Source: Bacteroidota bacterium (lineage in GTDB: Bacteria > Bacteroidota > Bacteroidia > AKYH767-A > OLB10). From it: a stretch of 22,533 nt of DNA. The notes below the pieces were generated by a model. That model was not told the DNA's origin. It made no database searches and worked only from the letters and a program-made list of their open reading frames with translations. Numbering within the stretch: position 1 is the stretch's first letter; each line of letters begins with the position of its first letter. Both the position numbers and the translations under genes were made by a program. The stretch is taken from contig JADJOH010000003.1 in NCBI GenBank assembly GCA_016713925.1, positions 1-22,533 of the forward strand, in the 5' to 3' direction. Positions 1 to 7,525 of this stretch are shown here, piece after piece.

Positions 1-2110
1 ACACCTCCATTGTATCCCACATGAATTGGTAATCCTGATCCTGCGTTGGTAGATTCAACGACATCATTAAAAACATCTCTGGTGGAATTAGTTAACAAGA
101 GATATCCGGTTCAGGAATTCATAAAGAAGAAGAAGCATTAAAAAATATTATTCCCATTACCGGCATCGTTTGCTGCCCCGGTTTTAGTGACAGAAATTGT
201 TCCATTAAAAGTCGCACCATTAAAATGGATACCTCCACTGTTTATGGAAACATCTCCATTCAAAACCAAAAGCAGGTCCCAGATTAAGTATGGCCCCTGT
301 CCCCAGTGTAAAGGAAAGAGGGTTGGCACCCGTCTGTGTTAAGAGGAAAGTTTAATGAACCGGAATTGAAGCCCGATGTTCACGATAAATGTTTTACCTG
401 TGGCCAACGAAGATGTACCTGTGCTCGCACCAAATAGTAATATTCAGTTGTCGATGAAACTGTAATATTTTCATTAAACTCTGTATTAGTGCCTCTGTGT
501 GCTAAATGAAATTATTCCACTTAATTTGTCGTTGCTGAAAGAACTCCATTATAAATATCTCTCACTGAATTAGAAAAAAACTTATAGCCCGTACCATTAT
601 TCACGATAGAAGAGAATCGCTAAAAACGTTATTTCCGTTTCGGTATTATTTCCTGCCCCTGTTTTAACAAGCTACTTTTCCACCGAATGCGACCGTTCAT
701 ACACACTCCTCCGGCTTCCATTTAAAGGACAAGCCATCGGCGCTGCCGGACCAATGGTTACAGTAGCATTTGGTCCAGTGAAAGTCAATTTGAGAATTGT
801 TGCTGACATGGTTACAGCACCCCTAACACATCAGATCTCCGCTCACAAAACCTGCATTCCCTGCTAATACGGATTTCCCATCTGCCAAATAGCCGTTCCA
901 TTGCCTGTGCACGATTCGAGCTCCACCTCCACCACCTGAGCTGTTGAGGAAAACATTTTTTCGTTAAAGAGTGTATTCGTACCCTTATGCGCCACATAAA
1001 TGGTACCTGTACCATTACTGCTAAAAGTAGACGGAGCATTAATATCTCTTGTACTATTCGACATGACCATATAGCCTGTGCCATTGTTAATCCGTGTACG
1101 GAATCATTGTAGGTAGTATTGCCACTGCCATTATCATTCGAGCTTCCTGTCTTTACTGTAGTAACTTCCCGTTGAAGTACAAACCGGATAAACACGTTCC
1201 ACCACTTGTTACCCGCAGTTACATCATCTGCAAAGGTAGAAGGTCTAGTGTAAGCGTAACCACACATTACCAAACCCAAATCAAAGTTTCCGGCCGGAAA
1301 AATACCGCCCAATTATAAGCTTCGCTTTCAATCCCCCCCTACTCTGATGGATTTACCCGCTGCCAGCATTGGAAGTACCTGCAGCATTACCAAACAGATG
1401 CTACCACCAGAAATTACTCTCCATTCACATGATCATTGAACTGGTATTGACACCGGTATGTGCGACATAAAGGACTCCGGTACCAATACTGTTAAATGTC
1501 ACTTCTCCATTGAAAATATCTCGGGTAGAATTGGGGAAAAAAGACATGAATCCTGTTCCCTCGTTGGTTATCACGGTGGTACCATAGTAGGTATTATTCC
1601 CTGAACCGTGCGTGTTAGCTCGTTCTTAGTGATATTTACATCGCCATTAAACACAACCCGTTCAGACTAACGCCGAGGACTTACCGCTATAAAATCAGAT
1701 GGAAAATGATTTGCAGGTCCCAATGTTAAAACACACTTCCGTTTAATGTAAGTGACTGATCTGAACTACCGGCTATGGACATACGTGATAATTGAAGTGT
1801 TCTTGGAAAACCCAGTATTGCCAATAATTAATTGTTTATCTGCTACCGGTATGGACGTACCATTGCTTCCTCAATTCTAATTCCTCCCCGTACTGTTAAA
1901 AATCAGATTCTCATTAAACTGTGTATTTGTTCCATTATAGGCGATGTAGAAGACTCCCGGCACCCGTGCTATTTAAAGTTAAAGGAGCATTATAAATATC
2001 GCGGGTGGAATTCGAAAAAATCAAGTACCCCGTTCCTGAATTGGTAATAAAGTGGAATCATTGAAAGTATTATTCCCTGAAGCAACATCATTGCTTGCAC
2101 CTGTTTTTAA
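1..2110 (-). repeat. Five tandem ~480-base modules inside the adhesin-like gene
   Basis: Three anchors recur in the same order and spacing when read on the minus strand: a TKTGAxNDxGxGNNxFN segment, a GTGYxxxxNSTRDI segment and a GTNTxFNE segment. The DNA encoding the RDI/RDV codons falls at 73-80, 555-562, 1042-1049, 1516-1523 and 1996-2003, giving periods of 482, 487, 474 and 480 bases. The GTNTxFNE anchor is visible near 471, 960, 1433 and 1913. Copies differ clearly in sequence, so this is an old protein-level repeat, not a recent DNA duplication. Small period differences partly reflect base insertions and deletions in this low-quality stretch. Confidence 0.8.
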
Positions 2111-2728
2111 TCAACCGGGTGATCCCATTAAATGTGGTATTTCTTACAGTCACAATTTCTGAATTCACTTCAATATCCGTATGAATAGTCGGTCCGGCTG
2201 AACCGCTTCCGAATACGGTGGAACTGCCATTGGTCACCATGTTGCCTGTACCGGTTGAAGTGGCAAATAGTGCCTACGTTGAACGTTGCGTTTCCATTAA
2301 CAACCAGGTTTCCTCCTCTTAGTTCTAAAGTGGAAGTCGTATTCATCACAAAACTACCTGCTAATGTCAATGAAAATCCATTCATATCTAACTGTGAACC
2401 GGAATTAATTGTTATATCTGATGTATTTACGGCATTGTCTAAAACAGGATATCTGCTCAGGAGGAAGGGATCGTGATTTGATCATTAATTGTAGGCAATC
2501 CCGAAGGCGTCAGTTGTTTGGTTGGACCATAAACTATCAGAAGAGCCATTCCAGGTATAACTGATTCCGGCAACAGCGGTGGTGGTGACTCTCAAATTCC
2601 AATAAATCAATCCTGCAACAAAGGCAAAAACAGAAAATACCTCCTGCAATCAGATAACGTTGCACGAGTTTTGTCCTTTGTTGTTGTTTGATTTTCAACC
2701 TTTTAACTTTAGTTTTAGCTCTTTCCAT
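1..2728 (-). CDS. Large repetitive surface/adhesin-like protein, amino-terminal part, frameshifted, runs off left edge
   Basis: I see a start at 2728 (MERAKTKVKRLKIKQQ), a very basic amino end followed by a hydrophobic stretch that reads best across two frames (AGGIF, then AFVAGLIYWNLRVTTTAVAG), consistent with a signal anchor or signal peptide. After it comes a TWNGSSDSLWSNQ segment, a type often found at the start of Bacteroidota surface proteins, then INSGSQLDMNGFSLTLAGSF and ELRGGNLVVNGNATFNVG, which look like right-handed beta-helix or beta-strand repeat sequence. From about 2110 down to 1 it consists of five related modules of about 160 residues (separate entry), rich in N, G, T and S. 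The reading frame changes many times and no single frame stays open for more than about 170 codons. The carboxyl end, where a T9SS tail would be expected, lies outside the window. Function is inferred as an exported adhesin or surface-layer-like protein; no catalytic motif is visible. Confidence 0.7.
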
Positions 2729-2931
2729 ACTAATTTCTGATTGTTTAAAAAATCAAAAAGTATACGATAAGGGCATGGAGATGTTTCAGTAAGTACTCAA
2801 CAATTCGCGAATCGAAGTTCACCTGACCTCAAAAAGCGAACACATTTCTTTAGTGAAATCGTTCACAACGCAAAAAAATAAACATTTAAAATTTCCCGGA
2901 TGTTATGCTGTCGAAATCAAGCTGATGTTTT
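2729..2931. other. Intergenic region between two minus-strand genes
   Basis: About 200 bases of AT-rich sequence between the membrane-protein stop and the adhesin start. It must hold the promoter of the adhesin gene if that gene is transcribed alone. A near match to the Bacteroidota -7 element (CAAAAAGTA on the plus strand at about 2753-2761, one base longer than consensus) is present, but no convincing -33 element. No strong hairpin was seen. Confidence 0.3.
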
Positions 2932-3548
2932 TCACTTCAAGCAATTCATTCGCTGTACGTGTAAATAAATCAACCAGGAAACAGTTCCCAACAGCTTCAT
3001 GGCATCTTCTAAAAATGTATCCTTCGAAATAGGCAAGGGTAAAAATATCAATGATAGTGGAAAGACCGAGGAAGAAAAAAAAGCGAGAACAAGAGCAATA
3101 AAATCAGAATTCAATAACTGCCTTCTGAAGCGAATAAAATAAATCAGGTAGATATTCAGATAAGTCAGATAAATCATATTATCTGAAATATTAAAATAAG
3201 TGGAAACACGAGTTCATGCAACTGGAACAAATCATCAGGTATCAATAAAGTAATGATTCCGCTGAAGAGGAGAAACTGTTGTGTTTTGCACTTACATTTC
3301 CATCTATTCGCCATGCCATAAAAGCAAATGGTCACTGCAGCACTCCAAATCATAATTCCGACATTGGAGAAGAAGCCGATATAAAACGGAGCAAAAAAAT
3401 TGAGCATTCGGGTCCTGTAAAAAGAATCTAACGAGATATCTTTGGCAGTACTGATAAAAATCGCAAGCAGCAGGGCAAGAGTAGTCAGTAACCATGAAAT
3501 CAATAAAACCGGAGTTACCTTTCTGAACTGTGAGCTGATGCTGCGCAT
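2932..3548 (-). CDS. Polytopic membrane protein of unknown function (frameshifted)
   Basis: The start at 3548 gives MRSISSQFRKVTPVLLISWL, followed by hydrophobic segments at about residues 10-33, 50-75, 90-105 and 110-125. A conserved-looking LLIPDDLFQLHE motif sits near residues 102-113. A frameshift near 3200-3215 moves the frame to YFNISDNMIYLTYLNIYLIYF, another helix. An eight-base T run near 3080 causes a further shift (FFFFLGLSTIIDIF), and the end reads EDAMKLLGTVSWLIYLH. The D-D-x-F-x-L-H-E and E-D-x-x-K-L-L-G motifs resemble a family of uncharacterised bacterial membrane proteins I know only as hypothetical. The start lies 18 bases after the stop of the SHOCT protein gene, so the two are very probably co-transcribed. 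No function is assigned. Confidence 0.65.
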
Positions 3549-3565
3549 ACTACTGTTTCTTTATA

Positions 3566-4167
3566 TTATTCTCCGAGAATCTGTCTCTTTTGCAAATTGA
3601 ACTCATCGTCTGTCAATAATCCCTTATCACGCAGATTGCCGAGCTTTTGAATTCTATCCAACTTGTGATCGAAATTATCTTCACCATTGGAAACTTTTCG
3701 ACGATCATTGCGAGCCGGTTGTTCATCCGATTCAGCATCTCCTTTTTTCGCATGAACATCCAGATAAGACCGATGAGCAGAAAAATACCTACACCAATGT
3801 TAAAGATAAAAGAATAGAATTGGTATGTGACGATTGAAGGTTATCACCTTGCGCATCTTCCAACTGTAATTTTAATTCTGCATTACCGGCTTTCAATGCT
3901 TCGATCTCTGTGTTGGCATCTGATATCTTTTCATTTTGCGCACTTAAAGCACGATAAAGCGAATCTTCTCGCGATCCCATCTCACTATCATCGCACCCAG
4001 ACTATCAATCAAGAGTGCTCTGCGGTCGAATGCAGGAGCGATATTTTCACAGGTACTGTCTTTATTTGTGCAGGCCTTCGAATACTATCCTGGGCCCTTA
4101 CAGGTGCTGCCGAAAAAATTAACGAGCAGAAAATACATGTTAAGAGGCTATAAACAACTTCTTTCAT
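3566..4167 (-). CDS. Exported coiled-coil membrane protein with C-terminal SHOCT domain (frameshifted)
   Basis: Starting at 4167, MKEVVYSLLTCIFCSLIFSA followed by APVRAQ is a clear signal peptide. An upstream in-frame ATG at 4194 would only add ten non-signal residues. Pieces in successive frames then give LLIDSLGAMIV, a coiled coil rich in E/A/K/L (SAQNEKISDANTEIEALKAG, then NAELKLQLEDAQG), a transmembrane helix (FIFNIGVGIFLLIGLIWMFM) followed by RKK, and a carboxyl segment KLDRIQKLGNLRDKGLLTDD with EFNLQKRQILGE to a stop at 3566. That last segment is a typical SHOCT motif (short helical domain with a K-G-x-[LI]-[ST]-x-x-E-[FY] core). At least three frameshifts are needed. SHOCT domains are thought to mediate oligomerisation; the specific role here is unknown. 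It leads a two-gene unit with the membrane protein downstream. Confidence 0.75.
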
Positions 4168-4226
4168 GCTTGATAGGGATCCAGGGAATGTCATATTTCA
4201 GTTGGTTAAACTACAAAAATGTTTGG

Positions 4227-4234
4227 CAAAAGTA
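4227..4234 (-). promoter_or_regulatory. Candidate -7 element for the SHOCT/membrane-protein operon
   Basis: On the minus strand this reads TACTTTTG, an exact match to the Bacteroidota -7 consensus TAnnTTTG, about 60 bases upstream of the chosen start at 4167. No TTTG lies at the expected -33 spacing, so this is a partial promoter match only. Confidence 0.35.
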
Positions 4235-4404
4235 AAGAAGCTACGGAGATTTATTAAAAAATTGATCGTAATTTTGATAGAGTTTGTTAACTATCAATGA
4301 ATTCAACCGGTAATTTAATATATTTGAATCTGACAATTTGCGTTAAGCGATTGTTCCTCAGCATTTCCCAACTATGACACCGACCAAAACCCTAAGTTAT
4401 CAAC

Positions 4405-4447
4405 GGCATTTCACCGCCGCTTTAAGGTTACCGGCGGTTTTATTGCC
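4405..4447 (+). promoter_or_regulatory. GC-rich stem-loop directly before the PHP gene start
   Basis: A perfect seven-base stem ACCGCCG (4413-4419) / CGGCGGT (4432-4438) is flanked by an outer GGCA (4405-4408) / TGCC (4444-4447) pair. The right arm runs straight into TTTATT, so on the plus strand it resembles an intrinsic terminator or attenuator. It ends one base before the ATG at 4448. An exact -7-like TAATTTTG lies at 4269-4276 upstream, without a matching -33. It could instead be coding if the true start is further upstream. Confidence 0.4.
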
Positions 4448-6101
4448 ATGATCGTTTTTTCATTAAAATAAATGCCCAATCCTCCTATTGGTACGGAAGC
4501 CTGCATTCGCACTCTGAGTACTCGGATGGAAATATGGGCAACGATCCCGACTATCACGATGTCAAATCCTGCTTTGAATATATCCAACAAAACACTTTGA
4601 ATGTAAATTACTGGGGAATCTCTGATCATAATCATAGTGGTGCCGGCATGGCTATAGCCGATTATCATAAAGGTGTATTAGAGGCCGATTCTGTGAATCA
4701 GGATAATGTGTTTACCAGTTTCTATGGAATGGAATGGGGCGTGATCAGCACCGGTGGTCATGTTATTGTGCATGGGATTGATAGTTTGATTGGATGGGAT
4801 AACCGCAACTATGATATCTTTAACGGACAGTCGGATAATGGTGGATTATTTGACTTAGTAGCGCAACGCGGCAACTCAGCTTTCGCTTATCTGGCGCATA
4901 TGGAAGATACAGATTTTGGCAATTTACTGCAAGTGCCTTATAACGCAACCTGGATTCCGCTATCGTTGGACTTGCACTAAGAAACGGTCCTGCATTCTCG
5001 ACAGACACTACATATAGCAGCCTTCCCTCCTACAATTACTTTGATCGCTATCTCGATCTTCTTAAAAAAGGGTACCATGTGGCACCCGGAATCGACCATG
5101 ACAATCATTACATAGTCTTTGGACGGACACATCCCGGAAGAACCGTTGTCATTACGGATAGCCTTAACCGTGAGAGTCTGTTATCTGCGTTTAAAAGAAG
5201 AAGTTTTTACGCTTCTGATGACTGGAATGCACGTGTCGAATTTTCGATCAATGGATTTGGCATGGGAAGTATTTGTTCCGGACCGGACAATCCTGAAATC
5301 AAATTATATGTTTCTGATGCCGATGGAGAGTCCATTACCTGGCTGCGGATATGGGTGGGAGTTCCGGGAAGCGGGCTCATGGCCTCCTCCATCGTTTCCA
5401 TGCAGGGGCCGGGCTCTGACTCACTGCAGTTTATAAATTCAATCATTCCCGGACAAACATTCTATTATTTTGCTGAGATCACAGAGGCCGATGGGGATAA
5501 AATATGGACAGCGCCCATCTGGTACACACGTAGTGGAAATCCACCGGCGTTTGAGCTGCTGAGTTTTACTGCACAGCGCATAGGGAATCAAGCTTTGTTA
5601 AAATGGTCAACGGCCAATGAATTTAACCTCGACCGGTTCGATATCGAAAAATCCACCAACACCTTGCTCTTTACTACAGCAGGAAATGTAAATCCTACGG
5701 GCAACCTGGGTCAAATCGCCAATTATACCTGGACCGATCCTCAAACACTCGACACCAGCACTTACTATCGTTTAAATATTTTTGACAATGCCGGGCTTTC
5801 ACAATTTTCGCAAATCATGAGAGTTGATCCCGAATCCCCTGCGTCCGGTGTCAGCATCTACCCCAATCCGGGAGGAAATGAAAACAGCATCATTTCGGTA
5901 AGCCACAACCGTGAAGAACCCTTTCGGATGGAGATCTTCAGTGCTGACGGGAAATTAGTTGAACAATCTGTTTTTCTTGCCGCGGAAGGCATCATTTATC
6001 TGACCTTACCTGCAGATAAACTTAGCCGGGGCATTTATACCATACGCATCACCAACAGTGATTATAGCTTCAATGAGTCTAACCGTTTTAACCGACAGTA
6101 A
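4448..6101 (+). CDS. Secreted PHP-domain metallohydrolase-like protein with T9SS sorting domain (frameshifted)
   Basis: The amino end reads MIVF, then after a shift in the six-T run at 4455-4460, FIKINAQSSYWYGSLHSHSE, so a signal peptide ends near NAQ. The PHP signature follows at once: GSLHSHSEYSDGN (HxH plus SDG), then GISDHNHSG, FYGMEWG, GGHVIVHGID and AYLAHMEDTDFG, and after a second shift near 4958, ALRNGPAFSTD and GIDHDNHY. PHP domains bind two or three metals and hydrolyse phosphoesters; the metal-ligand pattern looks complete. From about 5560 the protein turns into a fibronectin-like segment (LLSFTAQRIGNQALLKWSTA) and ends in a T9SS type A tail (VSIYPNPGG, MEIFSADGKLV, LSRGIYTIRITNSD). 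The protein is therefore predicted to be exported through T9SS. The start is uncertain: ATGs at 4298 and 4374 are alternatives that would need more frameshifts. The GNAT gene begins one base after the stop. Confidence 0.8.
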
Positions 6102-6102
6102 C

Positions 6103-6640
6103 ATGAACTACCTCTTCGAAACCACACGATGCAGGATGCGAGAGATGCAGCCTGAAGATGGATCCGTATTCTATGAATTGAATCTGGATCCCGATGTTTT
6201 AAAATACACAGGTGATGAGCCCTTCAAAAGTGTAGAAGAGGCCACCACTTTTTTAAAGAACTACGACGTATACCGGAAATACGGAATGGGAAGATGGGTA
6301 GTGGAAAGAAAAGAAGACGGAGTTATCCTCGGCTGGTGCGGATTAAAATTTCTTGTAGACGAACAGGAAGTTGATATCGGCTATCGTTTTTTCCGCAAGT
6401 ACTGGGGAAAAGGTTACGCGTCTGAAACCGCTTGCGCCAGCATTGACTATGGCTTTAACACGCTCAAGCTGGCGCGCATCATCGGACGATCAGCAGTGGC
6501 CAACCTCGCCTCGGTACGGGTCCTCGAAAAAATGCGGACTCAAGTTCGAAAAATTCTCCGATGCCCTCGGTGAAGAAACCGTACAGCATGCGATTACGAA
6601 AGCAGAGTATGTAGCTTACAGAAAGATGCAGGAGGCGTGA
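6103..6640 (+). CDS. GNAT family N-acetyltransferase, RimJ/RimL-like (one frameshift)
   Basis: MNYLFETTRCRMREMQPEDG is the typical beginning of the RimJ/RimL-type acetyltransferases, followed by LDPDVLKYTGDEPF, RWVVERKEDGVILGWCGL, and the acetyl-CoA binding region VDIGYRFFRKYWGKGYASET (Q/RxxGxG/A-like loop at WGKGYASE). The motif B region reads KLARIIGRSAVANLASVRVL followed by EK. A one-base excess in the A run at 6527-6532 breaks the frame; removing one A gives VLEKCGLKFEKFSDALGEET, the expected end of the fold, continuing to a stop at 6640. Total about 178 residues, normal for the family. Members acetylate ribosomal protein amino termini or small amines, but the substrate here cannot be told. 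It follows the PHP gene with one base between, so both should share a transcript. Confidence 0.85.
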
Positions 6641-6665
6641 TGTGAGCACAGAAATGAGCATGTAA

Positions 6666-6740
6666 ATGAGCGAAGCAGAAAAACATTTTGTAAAACAAAT
6701 AGAAATCACTGCCGAAAAGCTAAACTCCAGGAAACCCTAG
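6666..6740 (+). CDS. Possible 24-residue small ORF between GNAT and carbonic anhydrase genes
   Basis: ATG at 6666 to TAG at 6738-6740 encodes MSEAEKHFVKQIEITAEKLN followed by SRKP. The composition looks protein-like (amphipathic, charged), and it sits between two co-oriented genes. There is no clear ribosome binding site and no recognised family, and an ORF of this size is expected by chance. It could be the tail of a larger ORF broken by an indel. Confidence 0.15.
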   Translation: MSEAEKHFVKQIEITAEKLNSRKP

Positions 6741-6764
6741 AAAAAAAACAGAAAATAAAAATTT

Positions 6765-7280
6765 ATGGCACTCATCAAACCCGTACACGGTATTCATCCC
6801 TCCTTCGGCAACGACTGCTTCCTTGCTGAAAATGCAACGGTTGTCGGACAAGTTACTATGGGAGATAATTGCAGCGTTTGGTTTAATGCCGTGGTGAGGG
6901 GTGATGTCAATACGATTTCAATCGGCAATAAAGTGAATATTCAGGATAGAGCGATAATACACTGCACCTATCAAAAAGCGAAAACGGTGATCGGTAATAA
7001 TGTTTCCATCGGACACAATGCTCTTGTGCATGGTTGCACTTTACATGATAATGTATTGGTAGGAATGGGCGCGATTGTGATGGATCATGCTGTTGTTCAT
7101 TCCAATTCTATCATTGCCGCAGGGGCGGTGGTCCTGGAAAATACGATTGTGGAAGAGGGGTGTATTTATGCCGGAGTCCCTGCGAAGAAAGTAAAGAGCA
7201 TTAATGCGGAACAGACGAAGCAGTTGATTGAAGGGATTGCGAATAATTATGTGATGTATGCGAAGTGGTTTGAGGATTAA
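6765..7280 (+). CDS. Gamma-class carbonic anhydrase-like hexapeptide-repeat protein
   Basis: A complete 171-residue protein with the left-handed beta-helix pattern of the gamma-carbonic anhydrase/YrdA/PaaY family. It begins MALIKPVHGIHPSFGNDCFL and AENATVVGQVTMGDNCSVWF, followed by NAVVRGDVNTISIGNKVNIQ, the conserved W-x-x-x-V-x-R-x-D/D-R-A box. Zinc-binding histidines are expected in IIHCTYQ (about residue 66) and SIGHNALVHGC (about 88 and 93), and all three are present. The end GCIYAGVPAKKVKSI is the family's usual closing strand, followed by a helical tail. These are cytosolic trimers with reversible CO2 hydration or acyltransferase-like activity; many members show no measurable carbonic anhydrase activity. 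The leader AAAAAAAACAGAAAATAAAA is A-rich, as usual in Bacteroidota. No frameshift. Confidence 0.92.
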   Translation: MALIKPVHGIHPSFGNDCFLAENATVVGQVTMGDNCSVWFNAVVRGDVNTISIGNKVNIQDRAIIHCTYQKAKTVIGNNVSIGHNALVHGCTLHDNVLVGMGAIVMDHAVVHSNSIIAAGAVVLENTIVEEGCIYAGVPAKKVKSINAEQTKQLIEGIANNYVMYAKWFED

Positions 7281-7285
7281 CTACT

Positions 7286-7360
7286 TTGCTTCCGGCTGCG
7301 AGCTACCGGCTACCGGCCTGCTGCTGCTAGCTTCTTGCTGCTGGCTCCTTGCTTTTTTTG
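7286..7360. repeat. Low-complexity CTACCGG / GCTGCTG stretch
   Basis: Just after the carbonic anhydrase gene there is a short run of degenerate units: CTACCGG twice in a row (7303-7316), then GCTGCTGCTAG and TTGCTGCTGGCTCCTTGC, ending in a seven-base T run. It has no long ORF and no stable hairpin that I can draw. Similar GCT-rich intergenic stretches are common in environmental Bacteroidota, which I state from general memory only. Confidence 0.45.
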
Positions 7361-7426
7361 AGGGCATGATAATACTAAACACTAGAATATAGTTTACAGC
7401 GCCTCTCGTAAAATTCTTTGCGACTC

Positions 7427-7450
7427 AGCTCCCGATAGCTATTGGGAGCT
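7427..7450. repeat. Near-perfect palindrome between convergent genes
   Basis: The 24 bases consist of arms AGCTCCCGATAG and CTATTGGGAGCT, with one mismatched (G/A) position pair; the centre ATAGCTAT is itself palindromic. It lies between the convergent carbonic anhydrase and beta-propeller genes. Neither side is followed by a T run, so it is not a standard intrinsic terminator, but the RNA would fold on either strand. CCCGATAGCTATCGGG-type palindromes are, as I recall, dispersed in many Bacteroidota genomes. Confidence 0.55.
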
Positions 7451-7525
7451 GCGAGACACCTTAAATCAAGAAGCCTCGGTAATTTCTGTTGAAAAAACTA
7501 ATTGAGTATCGAAGAAAATATCTTT

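Noticed and set aside
1..2110. Possible CRISPR array or DNA satellite from the regular spacing
   Set aside because: The repeats are about 480 bases, diverged, without short identical units or unique spacers; the similarity is at the protein level.
3304..3495. Alternative 63-codon minus-strand frame inside the membrane protein gene
   Set aside because: It overlaps the hydrophobic, helix-rich reading frame from 3548 and has scattered Cys/Tyr composition typical of a shadow frame.
7286..7360. Terminator after the carbonic anhydrase gene
   Set aside because: There is a T run at 7353-7359 but I could not draw a stable stem before it; it is listed only as low-complexity sequence.
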